Assembly (NCBI GenBank): GCA_947493955.1
Contig: CANLSQ010000001.1
Location: 310,001 to 374,000 of the forward strand
Reading direction: 5' to 3'
Source of the DNA: an uncultured Sphingomonadaceae bacterium
GTDB lineage: Bacteria > Pseudomonadota > Alphaproteobacteria > Sphingomonadales > Sphingomonadaceae
Length of the DNA stretch: 64,000 nucleotides
Under the pieces are notes generated by a model. The model did no database searches, had not been told where the DNA came from, and saw only the letters and a list, made by a program, of their open reading frames with translations. A program made the position numbers and the translations under genes. Each line of letters opens with the position of its first letter. The first letter of the stretch is position 1. Shown one piece after another: positions 27,191 through 36,606 of this stretch.

Positions 27191-28281
27191 TATTTCGCCT
27201 CCACAACTTGGGGCGCTGCTGCTTGAGCCCGCTTTTTGATTTCCGGGAGTGGCAGATAAGGTGTCACGCCATCCGCCTCGATAATGGTTTTGTCGACTTG
27301 CGACAATACTCGCTCCATCGTTTCATAATACATGCGTTGCCGCGTCACGCGCGGGGCAAGCCGATATTCCTCGTAAACCTTGTCAAAGGCCGCCGATTCA
27401 CCTTGCGCTTGTGCAGTTAATTGCTGCGCATAGGCCCGCGCTTCGTTGAGATAGGTCTGTGCGGTCTGCTGTGCGGCCGACACTTCTTTAAACGCGTCGT
27501 TCACGGCGGCGGGCGGATCGGCTTTCTTGATAGCAATACCGCGGATCACGACGCCGGCTCCATAACCATCGAGCAGGGCCTGCATATTCTGTTCGACCTG
27601 TTGTTCAATCTCGGTACGCTCTGAACCGATAGTATCATCGAGTGTGAAATTGGCGACCGCTGCTCGCATCGCGGATTCAGCGACCTCCTTGATCGTTTCT
27701 TCCTGTTCGGCAATCTGGAACAGAAATAGTTCCGGCGACTTGATGTTCCAACGCACTGAATAGGCGAGGTCGACGATATTCTGGTCACCGGTCAGGATCA
27801 GCTTTTCCGATTCTCCGGTGGGGATATCGATTGTGCGAATTTCTTCCACATCGAGTTTCATCACTTGCTCCAGCGGAGCAGGAAGCGAGAAATGCAAGCC
27901 TGGCTGCATGGTCCGTGAATAGGAACCGAAAAACGTCACCACGCCCCGTTCCTGCGGGCTCACCCGGTGGATGGAAGTCAATAAAGCCCACAAAATAATG
28001 AAGCCGATCAAGATGATCGGCCACCAAGGACGGCCGCCAGGCCGTTTCGGGATACCACCTTTAAAGCCGCCGCCAGTGCCTTTTTTGAAAAGTTCCTCGA
28101 GCGAAGCGGATCCGCCCTTGCCGCCACCGCCAGAAGATCCGCCTGAAGGATTACCCCACGGATTACGCGGACCACTACCTTTGCCGTCGTCTCCGCCGCC
28201 GTTGCCCCAGGGGCTAGCCATGTTCAGTATAGAACCCAAGAACGTTTTTTGGGCCGCTTGCCCGTCAATTTTTTTATCCAT
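27190..28281 (-). CDS. hflK: FtsH protease activity modulator HflK
   Basis: A 363-residue band-7 protein. The cytoplasmic N-terminus is Gly/Pro-rich (PWGNGGGDDGKGSGPRNPWG), as is usual for HflK. It is followed by one membrane helix (WWPIILIGFIILWALLTSI) and the SPFH domain (VSPQERGVVTFFGSYSRTMQPGLHF). The coiled C-terminal arm includes ARAYAQQLTAQAQGESAAFDKVYEEYRLAP. It heads the hflK-hflC-SnoaL unit, divergent from mrp with 71 bp between. Confidence 0.93.
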   Translation of the reverse strand: MDKKIDGQAAQKTFLGSILNMASPWGNGGGDDGKGSGPRNPWGNPSGGSSGGGGKGGSASLEELFKKGTGGGFKGGIPKRPGGRPWWPIILIGFIILWALLTSIHRVSPQERGVVTFFGSYSRTMQPGLHFSLPAPLEQVMKLDVEEIRTIDIPTGESEKLILTGDQNIVDLAYSVRWNIKSPELFLFQIAEQEETIKEVAESAMRAAVANFTLDDTIGSERTEIEQQVEQNMQALLDGYGAGVVIRGIAIKKADPPAAVNDAFKEVSAAQQTAQTYLNEARAYAQQLTAQAQGESAAFDKVYEEYRLAPRVTRQRMYYETMERVLSQVDKTIIEADGVTPYLPLPEIKKRAQAAAPQVVEAK

Positions 28282-28352
28282 GATTTCATTATAGGTAGCG
28301 TGGTGTCAGAAAAACAGTGTCAATCGGATAAAAGTGTAACTATGCGGAACAA

Positions 28353-29315
28353 ATGACCGATATTTCTAACATCGAAGCGGCCCTTGAAGAGGTCGCCAGC
28401 GGAAGATTTAGCGCTGTTCGTCTGGAAGAAGGGCGCGTTTCGCTAGTATTAAATGTCAGCGGACTCGATGTTCGCGAGCGCGGACAGATTGAGATTGCCG
28501 CAAAAGGTAAGCTTTTGGAACTGGATGTTGTTGAAAAGGTCGACATTGTGATGACGGCCGAGAAAATCCAGCGTCGTCTGATCGCTGTCGGTAGTGGCAA
28601 AGGCGGGGTTGGCAAGTCCACATTGTCCACGAATCTGGCTATCGCGCTGAAAGTAATAGGGCACAAAGTTGGCATGGTTGATGCTGATATTTACGGCCCG
28701 TCCCAGCCGCGTCTTTTGAATTGCGAAGGCCGCAAACCCGAGGCCGAAGGAAAGCAGCTAATCCCTGTTCGGAATGAATATGATATTCCGGTGCTGTCTA
28801 TGGGACATCTCGCCAAGCCCGGTCAGGCGATTGCGTGGCGCGGCCCGATGGCGGGCAAGGCGCTGGAGCAATTGATTGATGCCCATTGGGGCGATACCGA
28901 GCTTTTGATTGTCGACATGCCGCCGGGCACCGGAGATGTGCAATTATCGATGATGCAAAACCATAAACCGGTCGGGGCGTTGATAGTTTCGACGCCGCAG
29001 GATCTTGCGTTGATGGATGCGGTGCGTGCGGTGGACCTCTTTGAACAGGCGAAAATCCCGATCATTGGAATGATTGAAAATATGGCGGGTTATATTTGTC
29101 CGCATTGCGGTGAAGTTAGCGATCCCTTTGGAGCCGGCGGCGCCGAAGCGGCGGCCAAGACAATGGGCATGGCGTTTATGGGCCGGGTGCCTCTGGACAT
29201 CGAAATTCGCAAATCCAGCGATGGTGGAACGCCGCCAGCTCATTCTGACAGTCTGCAAGGAAAGGCTTTCCACGATATTGCAAAAAGGCTCGCGACATGG
29301 TTGGATGAACAATAA
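28353..29315 (+). CDS. Mrp/NBP35-family Fe-S cluster carrier ATPase
   Basis: A 320-residue P-loop ATPase that holds and transfers [4Fe-4S] clusters. An N-terminal DUF59-like stretch is followed by the deviant Walker A GKGGVGKS (residues 82-89) and the bridging CxxC pair C249/C252 (YICPHCGE), which binds the cluster at the dimer interface. RLLNCEG and [12 protein letters not shown] are family motifs. It starts the long plus-strand run reaching to 37.3 kb. Downstream genes for a molybdenum enzyme and ferrochelatase fit a metallocofactor context. Confidence 0.93.
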   Translation: MTDISNIEAALEEVASGRFSAVRLEEGRVSLVLNVSGLDVRERGQIEIAAKGKLLELDVVEKVDIVMTAEKIQRRLIAVGSGKGGVGKSTLSTNLAIALKVIGHKVGMVDADIYGPSQPRLLNCEGRKPEAEGKQLIPVRNEYDIPVLSMGHLAKPGQAIAWRGPMAGKALEQLIDAHWGDTELLIVDMPPGTGDVQLSMMQNHKPVGALIVSTPQDLALMDAVRAVDLFEQAKIPIIGMIENMAGYICPHCGEVSDPFGAGGAEAAAKTMGMAFMGRVPLDIEIRKSSDGGTPPAHSDSLQGKAFHDIAKRLATWLDEQ

Positions 29316-29344
29316 GTCGTTTACTGCGAAGGGAAAGACCGGCC

Positions 29345-29782
29345 ATGCTTTTGGAAACTGATGAAGACATCGCCCGTCTATTGACCGAAACCAAACATAT
29401 TGCTCTCGTTGGCGCATCAGCCAAGCCAGAGCGCGCCAGTAATCGTATTCTCAAATTCCTTCTCGACCAGGGCTATGATGTCACGCCAGTCAATCCGGGA
29501 CTGGTTGGTGAGGAATTGCACGGGGTAGAGGTCGCGCCGTCTCTCGAAGCCATCGAGAGGTCGATCGATATGGTCGATATTTTCCGCAACTCGAATGCGG
29601 CGGGCGTCGTCGTGGATGAAGCCATAGCGGTGGGCGCCAAATCCGTATGGATGCAGCTCAACGTGATCAACAGGCCGGCGGTTGAACGCGCTGAAGAAGC
29701 GGGACTTGATGTTGTTATGGATCGCTGCCCCAAAATAGAAATTCCCCGGCTCGGTTTGTTGAAGAGTGACGATGGCGGTTAA
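29345..29782 (+). CDS. CoA-binding protein (YccU-like)
   Basis: A 145-residue Rossmann-fold CoA-binding domain of the succinyl-CoA-synthetase-alpha type. Visible motifs are [34 protein letters not shown] and [11 protein letters not shown], ending [12 protein letters not shown]. It is a stand-alone domain as in E. coli YccU; function unknown. The stop is inside the first codons of the next gene. Confidence 0.88.
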   Translation: MLLETDEDIARLLTETKHIALVGASAKPERASNRILKFLLDQGYDVTPVNPGLVGEELHGVEVAPSLEAIERSIDMVDIFRNSNAAGVVVDEAIAVGAKSVWMQLNVINRPAVERAEEAGLDVVMDRCPKIEIPRLGLLKSDDGG

Positions 29783-32072
29783 GCAGGACCCAGAACCAGA
29801 ATCGAACGAAGGGGAAAAGCGCGGTGCGGTGTTTACGCGTCGCAATTTCCTGATCGGTGGCGGAACAGCGGCCGGACTGATCGTGGCTTGGGCCATCTGG
29901 CCACGTGCTTACGAGCCCAATATTAGCGCCGCCGAGAATGAAGAAATCTTTGGTGCTTACCTCAAGATTTCGAAAGAGGGGCAAATCACTGTTGTCGTAC
30001 CTCAAAGTGAGATGGGGCAGGGTGTCTACACGGTTTTGCCGCAAATTTTGGCCGATGAACTGGGTGCTGACTGGCGGACGATCGCCGTCGAACCGGCGCC
30101 GATCAACCCGTTATACGCCAACAACTTCCTGGCTCAGCAATGGGCCGAGACATTACTGCCGCCGGGAGCTGCCAAGTTAACTGAGGAAGAAGCAGCAAGC
30201 TGGGCTGCCAAGAATATCGCGACCCGCAATGATTTCATTGTAACGGCTGATTCCTCCTCGGTTCCTGCTTATTCCGACAGTTTTCGCGAAGCCGGCGCAG
30301 CGGCGCGCATTTTGCTCAGCAAGGCGGCAGCTGAAAAATGGGATGTCGAATGGGAAACCTGTATCGCTGAAAATGGATTTATCTCCAATGGTGATAATAA
30401 GATGCGCTTTGCCGAACTGGTCGCCAGTGCGCTCAAACAGGATTTGCCTGATCCGGTACCGCTGCGTTCCGATCCGGTCAACAATCTGGTCGGTCAAGAT
30501 ATCCCTCGACTTGATTTGCCTGCAAAACTTGATGGTTCGGCCAATTTTGCGGGTGATGTGAGACTGCCCGATATGGTCTTTGCCTCCATCCGTCAGGGAC
30601 CCATTGGAGCGACGCGCCTCAAGTCGTTTAACCGTGAGGGGGCCGACAAGATCATCGGTCTGGTTGATGTAGTTGAGCATGACCAATGGATCGCTGCTGT
30701 TGCGACAAACTGGTGGGCGGCCAATGACGCGCTCGACAAAATGAGCCCGATGTTTGAAACAACCGGACTGCTGCCAGACAGCGACAAAATGGATGCCACC
30801 CTGGAAAAAGCTTTGGAAGAGGGGCCGGGCATCCGGTTTGCCAGTCGCGGAGAAACACAGCCTGCTTTTGATGAATATCAGACAATTCGCTCGCGCTATC
30901 AGGCGGATTCAGCGGTGCATGCGCCGATGGAGACTCGAACGGCAGCGGCTGATTATAAAGATGGCCGGCTAGAGCTCTGGCTGGCGACACAGGCACCTGC
31001 CTCGGCTGTGCAGGCCGCTGCCAAGGCGATCGGCATCGCGACAGACCGGGTAACACTCTATCCAATGCTGGCGGGGGGCTCCTTCGGCCGTAACCTTGAC
31101 AGCAAAATCGCGGCACAAGTGGCTATTATCGCCGAAAAAATGGGTCGGCCGGTACAGCTGATGTGGTCGCGCGCAGAAGAAATGATGCACGATCATTATC
31201 GTGCGCCCGCCCATGCCCGGCTTGACGCGGCGACCGACAAGGCGGGGCGGATACAGGCTCTGCAGATCAAGGTTGCAGCTCCTGCAGCAGCCAGAGAGCA
31301 AAGCAAGCGTGTGGTTCGCGGCATGGACGATATTGCCGCAATGCGTGCCTCGATCAATGAGGCCGATGTCAAAGCTGTTGCAGGCGCGGATGTGCACTAT
31401 AACATTGAAAATTTCTCGCTCGATCATCATCCGGCCTATATCGGCGCACCGACGGGCGACTGGCGTAGCAACGCCCATAGCTATAACGCCTTTTTCGTCG
31501 AATCCTTCATCGACGAACTCGCATCAAAAGCAGGAATCGAGCCGTTGTCATACCGGATGCCGATGATGACGGATCGGCCGCGCCTGGCGCGCTGTCTGAC
31601 AGGGGTGGCCGCTATGGCCGGTTGGGACGGCGGGCTGGATGGTAGCGGCATGGGCCTTGCCTGTCATTCGATGCGTGGCGGCCATATTGCGGTCATTGTC
31701 AGTGCCAGTCGCGGCGAAGGTGGACTGCGGGTCAGCCGGATTTCTGCCACAGTCGATGTTGGGCGGATCATTCACCCTGAAATCGCAAGGCAACAGATTG
31801 AAGGCGGCATTATTTACGGCCTTGCCATGGCTTTGGGATCGTCAACCCGTTTTAATCGCGGTATTGCCAGTGCCCGGCGATTGAGCGATCTGGCGTTACC
31901 GAGATTATCGGAAATTCCGTCCATACAGGTTGAATTTATTCGCAGCGAAGAGGAACCGGTGGGCGTTGAGGAAATCGGTGTGCCGGCTGTGGCTCCAGCC
32001 ATTGCCAACGCCTTATTTTCCGCAACCGGCGTTCGTTTTCGTCAGCTACCGCTTTTTTCAGAGGCATCTTAA
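29772..32072 (+). CDS. Molybdopterin-dependent oxidoreductase large subunit, isoquinoline 1-oxidoreductase beta-like
   Basis: About 766 residues of the xanthine-dehydrogenase family, closest in layout to IorB/aldehyde dehydrogenase large subunits. A twin-arginine export signal ([22 protein letters not shown]) indicates a periplasmic enzyme. Cofactor-binding segments include [46 protein letters not shown] and the C-terminal [17 protein letters not shown] with the expected catalytic Glu. The usual partner, a small [2Fe-2S] subunit, is not adjacent. An alternative ATG lies at 29766. It overlaps the CoA-binding gene, so translation is coupled. Substrate unknown. Confidence 0.87.
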   Translation: MAVKQDPEPESNEGEKRGAVFTRRNFLIGGGTAAGLIVAWAIWPRAYEPNISAAENEEIFGAYLKISKEGQITVVVPQSEMGQGVYTVLPQILADELGADWRTIAVEPAPINPLYANNFLAQQWAETLLPPGAAKLTEEEAASWAAKNIATRNDFIVTADSSSVPAYSDSFREAGAAARILLSKAAAEKWDVEWETCIAENGFISNGDNKMRFAELVASALKQDLPDPVPLRSDPVNNLVGQDIPRLDLPAKLDGSANFAGDVRLPDMVFASIRQGPIGATRLKSFNREGADKIIGLVDVVEHDQWIAAVATNWWAANDALDKMSPMFETTGLLPDSDKMDATLEKALEEGPGIRFASRGETQPAFDEYQTIRSRYQADSAVHAPMETRTAAADYKDGRLELWLATQAPASAVQAAAKAIGIATDRVTLYPMLAGGSFGRNLDSKIAAQVAIIAEKMGRPVQLMWSRAEEMMHDHYRAPAHARLDAATDKAGRIQALQIKVAAPAAAREQSKRVVRGMDDIAAMRASINEADVKAVAGADVHYNIENFSLDHHPAYIGAPTGDWRSNAHSYNAFFVESFIDELASKAGIEPLSYRMPMMTDRPRLARCLTGVAAMAGWDGGLDGSGMGLACHSMRGGHIAVIVSASRGEGGLRVSRISATVDVGRIIHPEIARQQIEGGIIYGLAMALGSSTRFNRGIASARRLSDLALPRLSEIPSIQVEFIRSEEEPVGVEEIGVPAVAPAIANALFSATGVRFRQLPLFSEAS

Positions 32073-32074
32073 TT

Positions 32075-33085
32075 ATGCAGATTCTTGATAACCTGCCTGA
32101 GGGGCATCCGCCGGTCGCCACCGGAAAAGTTGGCCTGTTGCTGGTCAATCTCGGAACCCCTGATGCGCCAGACAAAAAGGCAGTTAAACGCTACCTGAAG
32201 GAATTTTTGTCGGACAAGCGCGTGGTTGAGATACCCGACATCCTCTGGCAGCCGATATTGCGTGGGATCATATTGAACACCCGGCCCAAAAAATCAGCCC
32301 ATGCTTATGGTCTAGTCTGGACGGATGAAGGATCGCCGCTCGCCGTATATACACGGCGTCAGGCAGAGGCGTTGGCTGCGAAATATGGCGATGATGTTCA
32401 TGTTGATTGGGCCATGCGTTATGGCAATCCCGGTATTGCAAGTCGGTTGCAGGCAATGAAGGATGCAGGTTGTGATCGCATACTGATAGCGCCCCTCTAT
32501 CCGCAATATAGCGGAGCAACGACGGCCAGTGTGCATGATGCGGTGTTTGATGCGGTCAAATCGATGCGCTGGCATCCGGCTATCCGCACGCTGCCACCAT
32601 ATCATGATGATCCCGCTTATATTGAAGCGTTAAAATACAGCGTCGAAGCTGGCTTGGCTGCACTCGATTTTGAGCCGGATGCGGTAATTGCAAGTTTTCA
32701 CGGCATGCCGAAGCGGACATTGGAATTGGGCGACCCCTATCATTGCCACTGTCAGAAAACAGCGCGCTTGCTGTCCGAAGCCATGGGGCGGGATCTGACC
32801 ATCGCTTTCCAGTCGCGTTTTGGTCCGGCAAAATGGTTGGAGCCCGCCACGGACCTGACGCTTGAGGAGCTTGCAAAAGCGGGTAAGAAAAAGGTCGCGA
32901 TTTTTGCGCCCGGTTTCTCCAGTGACTGTCTGGAAACATGCGAAGAACTGGCCATCCGCGGCAAGGAAGATTTTCAGGAAGCTGGTGGTGAGTGTTTTGC
33001 CTATATCCCTTGTCTCAATGACAGCGCTATTGGCATTGATCTACTCGATACGCTGATGCGCCGGGAATTGGCCGGATGGATTTAG
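32075..33085 (+). CDS. hemH: Ferrochelatase
   Basis: A 336-residue enzyme that inserts Fe2+ into protoporphyrin IX, the last step of heme synthesis. VGLLLVNLGTPDAP opens the family domain. The catalytic His is in ASFHGMPKRTLELGDPY, and FAPGFSSDCLETCEEL carries the conserved Glu region. CHCQKTARLL adds two cysteines near the active-site lid. There is no long C-terminal extension for a [2Fe-2S] cluster, so it resembles the cluster-free type. It begins 2 nt after the molybdoenzyme stop and overlaps the next gene by 10 nt. Confidence 0.94.
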   Translation: MQILDNLPEGHPPVATGKVGLLLVNLGTPDAPDKKAVKRYLKEFLSDKRVVEIPDILWQPILRGIILNTRPKKSAHAYGLVWTDEGSPLAVYTRRQAEALAAKYGDDVHVDWAMRYGNPGIASRLQAMKDAGCDRILIAPLYPQYSGATTASVHDAVFDAVKSMRWHPAIRTLPPYHDDPAYIEALKYSVEAGLAALDFEPDAVIASFHGMPKRTLELGDPYHCHCQKTARLLSEAMGRDLTIAFQSRFGPAKWLEPATDLTLEELAKAGKKKVAIFAPGFSSDCLETCEELAIRGKEDFQEAGGECFAYIPCLNDSAIGIDLLDTLMRRELAGWI

Positions 33086-33339
33086 AGCCGGATGACATTT
33101 TTCATCCGCCGGTGAAGCGCAGCATTACAATTGCGGGGCACCAGACATCCATCACCCTGGAGCCTCTGTTCTGGGAGCTGCTCCGCTCGGCATCGGAAAA
33201 ACGGGCACTGCCCATTAATGCTTTGGTCGCGCAAATTGATGTGCAACGGTTGGATGCGGACGAGCCACCGGGGCTGGCGACAGCAATCCGCTTGTGGCTG
33301 ACGCATGATGTGCTTGGAAATTCTGTCCAAGCCGACTAA
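33076..33339 (+). CDS. Ribbon-helix-helix domain protein (RHH_4)
   Basis: An 87-residue protein of the alphaproteobacterial RHH_4 family. The ribbon strand is KRSITIAGHQTSITLE, followed by helices FWELLRSASEKRALPINALVAQID and GLATAIRLWLTHDVLG. Members look like small DNA-binding proteins but have no assigned targets. It overlaps hemH by 10 nt, so it is translated with it. It might act on its own operon, but no operator was recognised. Confidence 0.85.
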   Translation: MDLEPDDIFHPPVKRSITIAGHQTSITLEPLFWELLRSASEKRALPINALVAQIDVQRLDADEPPGLATAIRLWLTHDVLGNSVQAD

Positions 33340-33349
33340 GGCTGCCTGC

Positions 33350-33727
33350 ATGAACGCAACCCTTCTTGTCATGGCTGGCGGCGCGGTTGGTGCGGCCGCG
33401 CGCTACAATCTGGGGCGACTAGTTTTTCATTGGGGTGGAACGGGCCTGCCTTATGGCACGTTGATCGCCAATCTATTGGGCGGGTTGTTAATGGGTGTGC
33501 TGGCTGGAGTGCTGGCGCGCAGTGATTTTGTCGATGAACCGTGGCGGTTGCTGCTGGGTGTCGGTTTGCTGGGCGGGTTTACGACCTTTTCGGCTTTTAG
33601 TTTGGAAGTTTTAAATATGATTGAGCGCGGAAATTGGGGCATTGCTCTGGGCTATGCATTGCTATCCGTGGCCGGATCGGTGCTTGCGCTTTTTGCGGGA
33701 CTTATGGCCGTGAGGGCAATGGCATGA
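33350..33727 (+). CDS. crcB: Fluoride efflux channel CrcB/Fluc
   Basis: A 125-residue four-helix membrane protein that works as a dual-topology dimer exporting fluoride. GGAVGAAARYNLGR, GTLIANLLGGLLMGVL and the pore-lining GGFTTFSAFSLE are the Fluc signatures. The ATG at 33350 begins the first helix; an earlier frame from 33305 adds unlikely sequence. No fluoride riboswitch is seen upstream, and the gene sits inside an operon. Its stop overlaps the rluC start (ATGA). Confidence 0.93.
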   Translation: MNATLLVMAGGAVGAAARYNLGRLVFHWGGTGLPYGTLIANLLGGLLMGVLAGVLARSDFVDEPWRLLLGVGLLGGFTTFSAFSLEVLNMIERGNWGIALGYALLSVAGSVLALFAGLMAVRAMA

Positions 33728-35007
33728 GCGGTTTTGATCCCACGGCCGATAGCGGTTCCGAAGAGGAGAAGCCACAAGGGCAGGGCAAGCTCAAGGAGCA
33801 GAAGCAGGCATTGAAGGTTCTCGATGTCCGGCAGTTTACGGTGTCTGCCGATGATGATGACATCCGGCTCGATCGCTGGTTCAAACGGCATATGGAAGAT
33901 GTGCCGTTCAATGTCGTGTCACGCTGGTCGCGTACCGGTCAATTGAGGCTGGACGGCAAACGGGTCAGTCCCGGGGACCGGATCAATGAAGGGCAGGTTA
34001 TCCGAGTCCCACCTGCCGAGATTGAACGGCCGGGCCGCATTGCCAAACCGCGTACGGAACTGTCGCAAGACCAGATTGATTTTGCGCAGGAACTGGTCAT
34101 TCACAAGGACAAGGCTGCCATAGTGGTCAACAAACCTCCGGGGTTGGCGACACAGGGTGGCAGCAAGACGACCACCCATCTCGATGGTTTGCTAGACGCG
34201 CTGACCTATGATGCAAAAAGCCGGCCCAAGCTGGTTCATCGGCTCGACAAGGATACCAGCGGAGCGATCCTTCTGGCCCGCTCACCGGGAGCGGCATCTT
34301 TCTTCTCCAAGCGGTTTTCGGGACGCACGGCCCGAAAAGTCTATTGGGCCCTAGTCATGGGTGTGCCGGAAATTGCCGATGGCATGATCGACCTGCCGTT
34401 ATCCAAGCAACCCGGTTCCGGCGGTGAAAAAATGCACGTTGATGAAGAAAACGGACAGGCGGCGAAATCGCGCTACCGGATTATCGAACGCGCGGGAAAT
34501 CGAGCTTGCTGGGTAGAGTTGCAGCCATTTACCGGGCGCACCCATCAACTGCGCGTCCATATGGCGGCCATTGGTCACCCGATATTGGGAGACGGTAAAT
34601 ATGGCGGCAAGGATGCATTCCTTACCGGTTCTATCAGCCGCAAAATGCATTTGCATGCACGGCGGCTGCGGATCGATCATCCCGACGGGCACAAGCTGGA
34701 TGTTAAGGCTGACTTGCCACCCCATTTTGCCGAGACGATTGAGGGATTGGGTTTAGATCTCAGCTTGGGTGATCTACCGCTGGAGGAGAAAAAACCAGGT
34801 GGCAAGGCAGTGCGTAAAAAGCAAGGCCGTGCTCATGCCAAGCAAATTCGCAAAGACAAGCGCGGCGAACGGCGCGGACGCGGTGAGACCAGCGGCAAGC
34901 CAACAAAGGCGGGTAAGCCAACCAAACGCGAGCGTCCCAACGCCGGAAAAGCCACACATAAGAAAAACATGCCGCACAAGGCCAAAGTCAAGCAAAAGGG
35001 CCGTTAA
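33724..35007 (+). CDS. 23S rRNA pseudouridine synthase, RluC/D family
   Basis: About 427 residues: an acidic N-terminal segment, an S4 RNA-binding domain (DDIRLDRWFKRHMEDVPFNVVSRW) and the RluA-type catalytic domain with the active Asp in HRLDKDTSGAILLAR. FTGRTHQLRVHMAAIGHPILGD is the C-terminal signature. The last about 80 residues are a tail very rich in Lys, Arg, Gly and Ala, probably disordered and RNA-binding, longer than in enteric homologues. It is translationally coupled to crcB and to the PaiB-like gene. Confidence 0.9.
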   Translation: MSGFDPTADSGSEEEKPQGQGKLKEQKQALKVLDVRQFTVSADDDDIRLDRWFKRHMEDVPFNVVSRWSRTGQLRLDGKRVSPGDRINEGQVIRVPPAEIERPGRIAKPRTELSQDQIDFAQELVIHKDKAAIVVNKPPGLATQGGSKTTTHLDGLLDALTYDAKSRPKLVHRLDKDTSGAILLARSPGAASFFSKRFSGRTARKVYWALVMGVPEIADGMIDLPLSKQPGSGGEKMHVDEENGQAAKSRYRIIERAGNRACWVELQPFTGRTHQLRVHMAAIGHPILGDGKYGGKDAFLTGSISRKMHLHARRLRIDHPDGHKLDVKADLPPHFAETIEGLGLDLSLGDLPLEEKKPGGKAVRKKQGRAHAKQIRKDKRGERRGRGETSGKPTKAGKPTKRERPNAGKATHKKNMPHKAKVKQKGR

Positions 35008-35642
35008 TGCATCCTGATCCCGCGTTTCGATGGCCCAAATCGGGCAATGACCATAATGATGCCGATGAACGGGCTGCGCTCGAGGCGCTGATTGCCCAAA
35101 TCGGCTTCGGCATGATTTTCGCGACCACACCGGATGGACCGCGCGTGGCCCATGTACCGGTTTTTTCAACCGGCGACGGGGCACTGCAATTCCATCTTTC
35201 ACGCGGCAATGCGCTGACCAAACACCTGTCAGGAATGACCGCTTTATGCGTTATCAATGGGCCAGATGCTTATATCAGTCCTGACTGGTACGGCGTGGAT
35301 GATCAGGTTCCGACCTGGAATTACCTGTCGTTGGAACTGGAAGGCCCGGTTCGCGAGATGGAGCGGGAGGGCCTTGTGGCTCTGTTGGATGACCTCGCCG
35401 AGCAGAATGAAACAAAACTGGCCCCGAAGAAGCCGTGGCACCGCGACAAAATGGATGCGGGTAAATTTAACAAAATGGTTGATGCGATTGTCGGTTTCGA
35501 AATGGAAATTGTGGCTTGGCGCCCGACGGCGAAGTTTAGCCAGAATAAACCAGTTGTGGCCCGCGATAATGCCGCCGATGCGCTGGACGCTGTCGGTCGC
35601 CGGGCTGTTGCGCATATGATGCGGGAGTTTAGTCCAAAATGA
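35007..35642 (+). CDS. FMN-binding negative transcriptional regulator (PaiB-like)
   Basis: A 211-residue PaiB family protein with an FMN-binding split-barrel fold. It opens MHPDPAFRW, and has HVPVF, LQFHLSRGNALTKHL and YISPDWYG in the expected order, with WNYLSLELEG forming the dimer strand. Bacillus PaiB represses sporulation and protease genes. In proteobacteria the role is unclear, and a flavin-dependent reductase or heme-related function is equally possible. The start overlaps the rluC stop by one base. Confidence 0.88.
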   Translation: MHPDPAFRWPKSGNDHNDADERAALEALIAQIGFGMIFATTPDGPRVAHVPVFSTGDGALQFHLSRGNALTKHLSGMTALCVINGPDAYISPDWYGVDDQVPTWNYLSLELEGPVREMEREGLVALLDDLAEQNETKLAPKKPWHRDKMDAGKFNKMVDAIVGFEMEIVAWRPTAKFSQNKPVVARDNAADALDAVGRRAVAHMMREFSPK

Positions 35643-36304
35643 GCAGTGGCATGAACAAGCTGGCCCTGTTCGATTGCGATGGCACAATGGTCGATAGCCA
35701 GGCGAATATTTGTGCTTCGATGGATCAGGCTTTTCTTGCGCACGGTTTGACCCCACCGGACCATCACAAGACCCGCCGAATTGTTGGTTTGAGCCTGCAG
35801 GAAGCTGTGCGTCAGCTATTGCCGGATCGGGAAGATGCCTTGGTTGCTGCTGTCACCCAGTCTTACCGCGATGGCTTTTTCAAGATGCGGGAGGGTGGTG
35901 CAGTACAGGAACCGCTTTATGACGGCCTGATCGGATTGATCGACAGACTTGAAAGCGATGGCTGGATGTTGGGCGTGGCGACCGGAAAATCCGATCGGGG
36001 GCTTAACCATGTTCTGGAAGTGCATGGGCTGATGGATCGGTTTGTGACCTTGCAGACCGCCGACCGGCATCCTTCCAAACCGCACCCTGCCATGGTGGAG
36101 CTTGCGATATCCGAAGCCGGCGCCGCAGCGGAAACCACAGCTATGATCGGCGATACCAGCTTCGACATGGAGATGGGTGTTAACGCTGGCGTGCGGCCAA
36201 TTGGTGTGGACTGGGGCTATCATGACAGTCATGAATTGTTGACCGCCGGTGCTCACATTGTGGCCGAGACCATGGATGAATTATACGAGTTTCTGAATCA
36301 ATGA
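35639..36304 (+). CDS. HAD-superfamily hydrolase (phosphoglycolate phosphatase-like)
   Basis: A 221-residue HAD phosphatase. Motif I LFDCDGTMVDS gives the nucleophile and acid-base aspartates. Motif II is VATGKSDRGL, the Lys of motif III is in HPSKPHP, and motif IV MIGDTSFDMEMGVNAG binds Mg. An alpha-helical cap lies after motif I. It resembles Gph/PpaX; the physiological phosphate ester is not known. It overlaps the genes on both sides by 4 nt. Confidence 0.88.
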   Translation: MSSGMNKLALFDCDGTMVDSQANICASMDQAFLAHGLTPPDHHKTRRIVGLSLQEAVRQLLPDREDALVAAVTQSYRDGFFKMREGGAVQEPLYDGLIGLIDRLESDGWMLGVATGKSDRGLNHVLEVHGLMDRFVTLQTADRHPSKPHPAMVELAISEAGAAAETTAMIGDTSFDMEMGVNAGVRPIGVDWGYHDSHELLTAGAHIVAETMDELYEFLNQ

Positions 36305-36606
36305 CCAAAACCCCGGAAAAATATGACGATCCGATTTATGTCGCGGATCCCGAAAAGGAAAAGCAAGCCAAGACGCTGCATTTCATGGTCAGTATCATTC
36401 GGCTGCTTGGTGTTGCCATATTGATGTTGGGTATTGTCATCGCACTGGGCAGACTGGCGGGTATTCCGGCGGCGGTCGGCTATGTGCTGGTCGTTCTGGG
36501 GCTTGCGCAAACCTGGGTGATTCCATTTGTTATGGTGCGGTCTTTCGTCAAACGGCAGGTTGCCGAGCAAGCCGAGAAAGAAGCGGCTGATGAAAAAATT
36601 CTATAA
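36301..36606 (+). CDS. Small two-helix membrane protein, hypothetical
   Basis: A 101-residue protein, hydrophilic at both ends, with two membrane helices (about residues 30-50 and 55-77: IIRLLGVAILMLGIVIALGR and AAVGYVLVVLGLAQTWVIPF). The charged C-terminus RQVAEQAEKEAADEKIL points to the cytoplasm by the positive-inside rule. No family recognised. It overlaps the HAD gene by 4 nt and the ATP12 gene by 17 nt, so an association with ATP synthase assembly is possible from context only. Confidence 0.78.
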   Translation: MTKTPEKYDDPIYVADPEKEKQAKTLHFMVSIIRLLGVAILMLGIVIALGRLAGIPAAVGYVLVVLGLAQTWVIPFVMVRSFVKRQVAEQAEKEAADEKIL

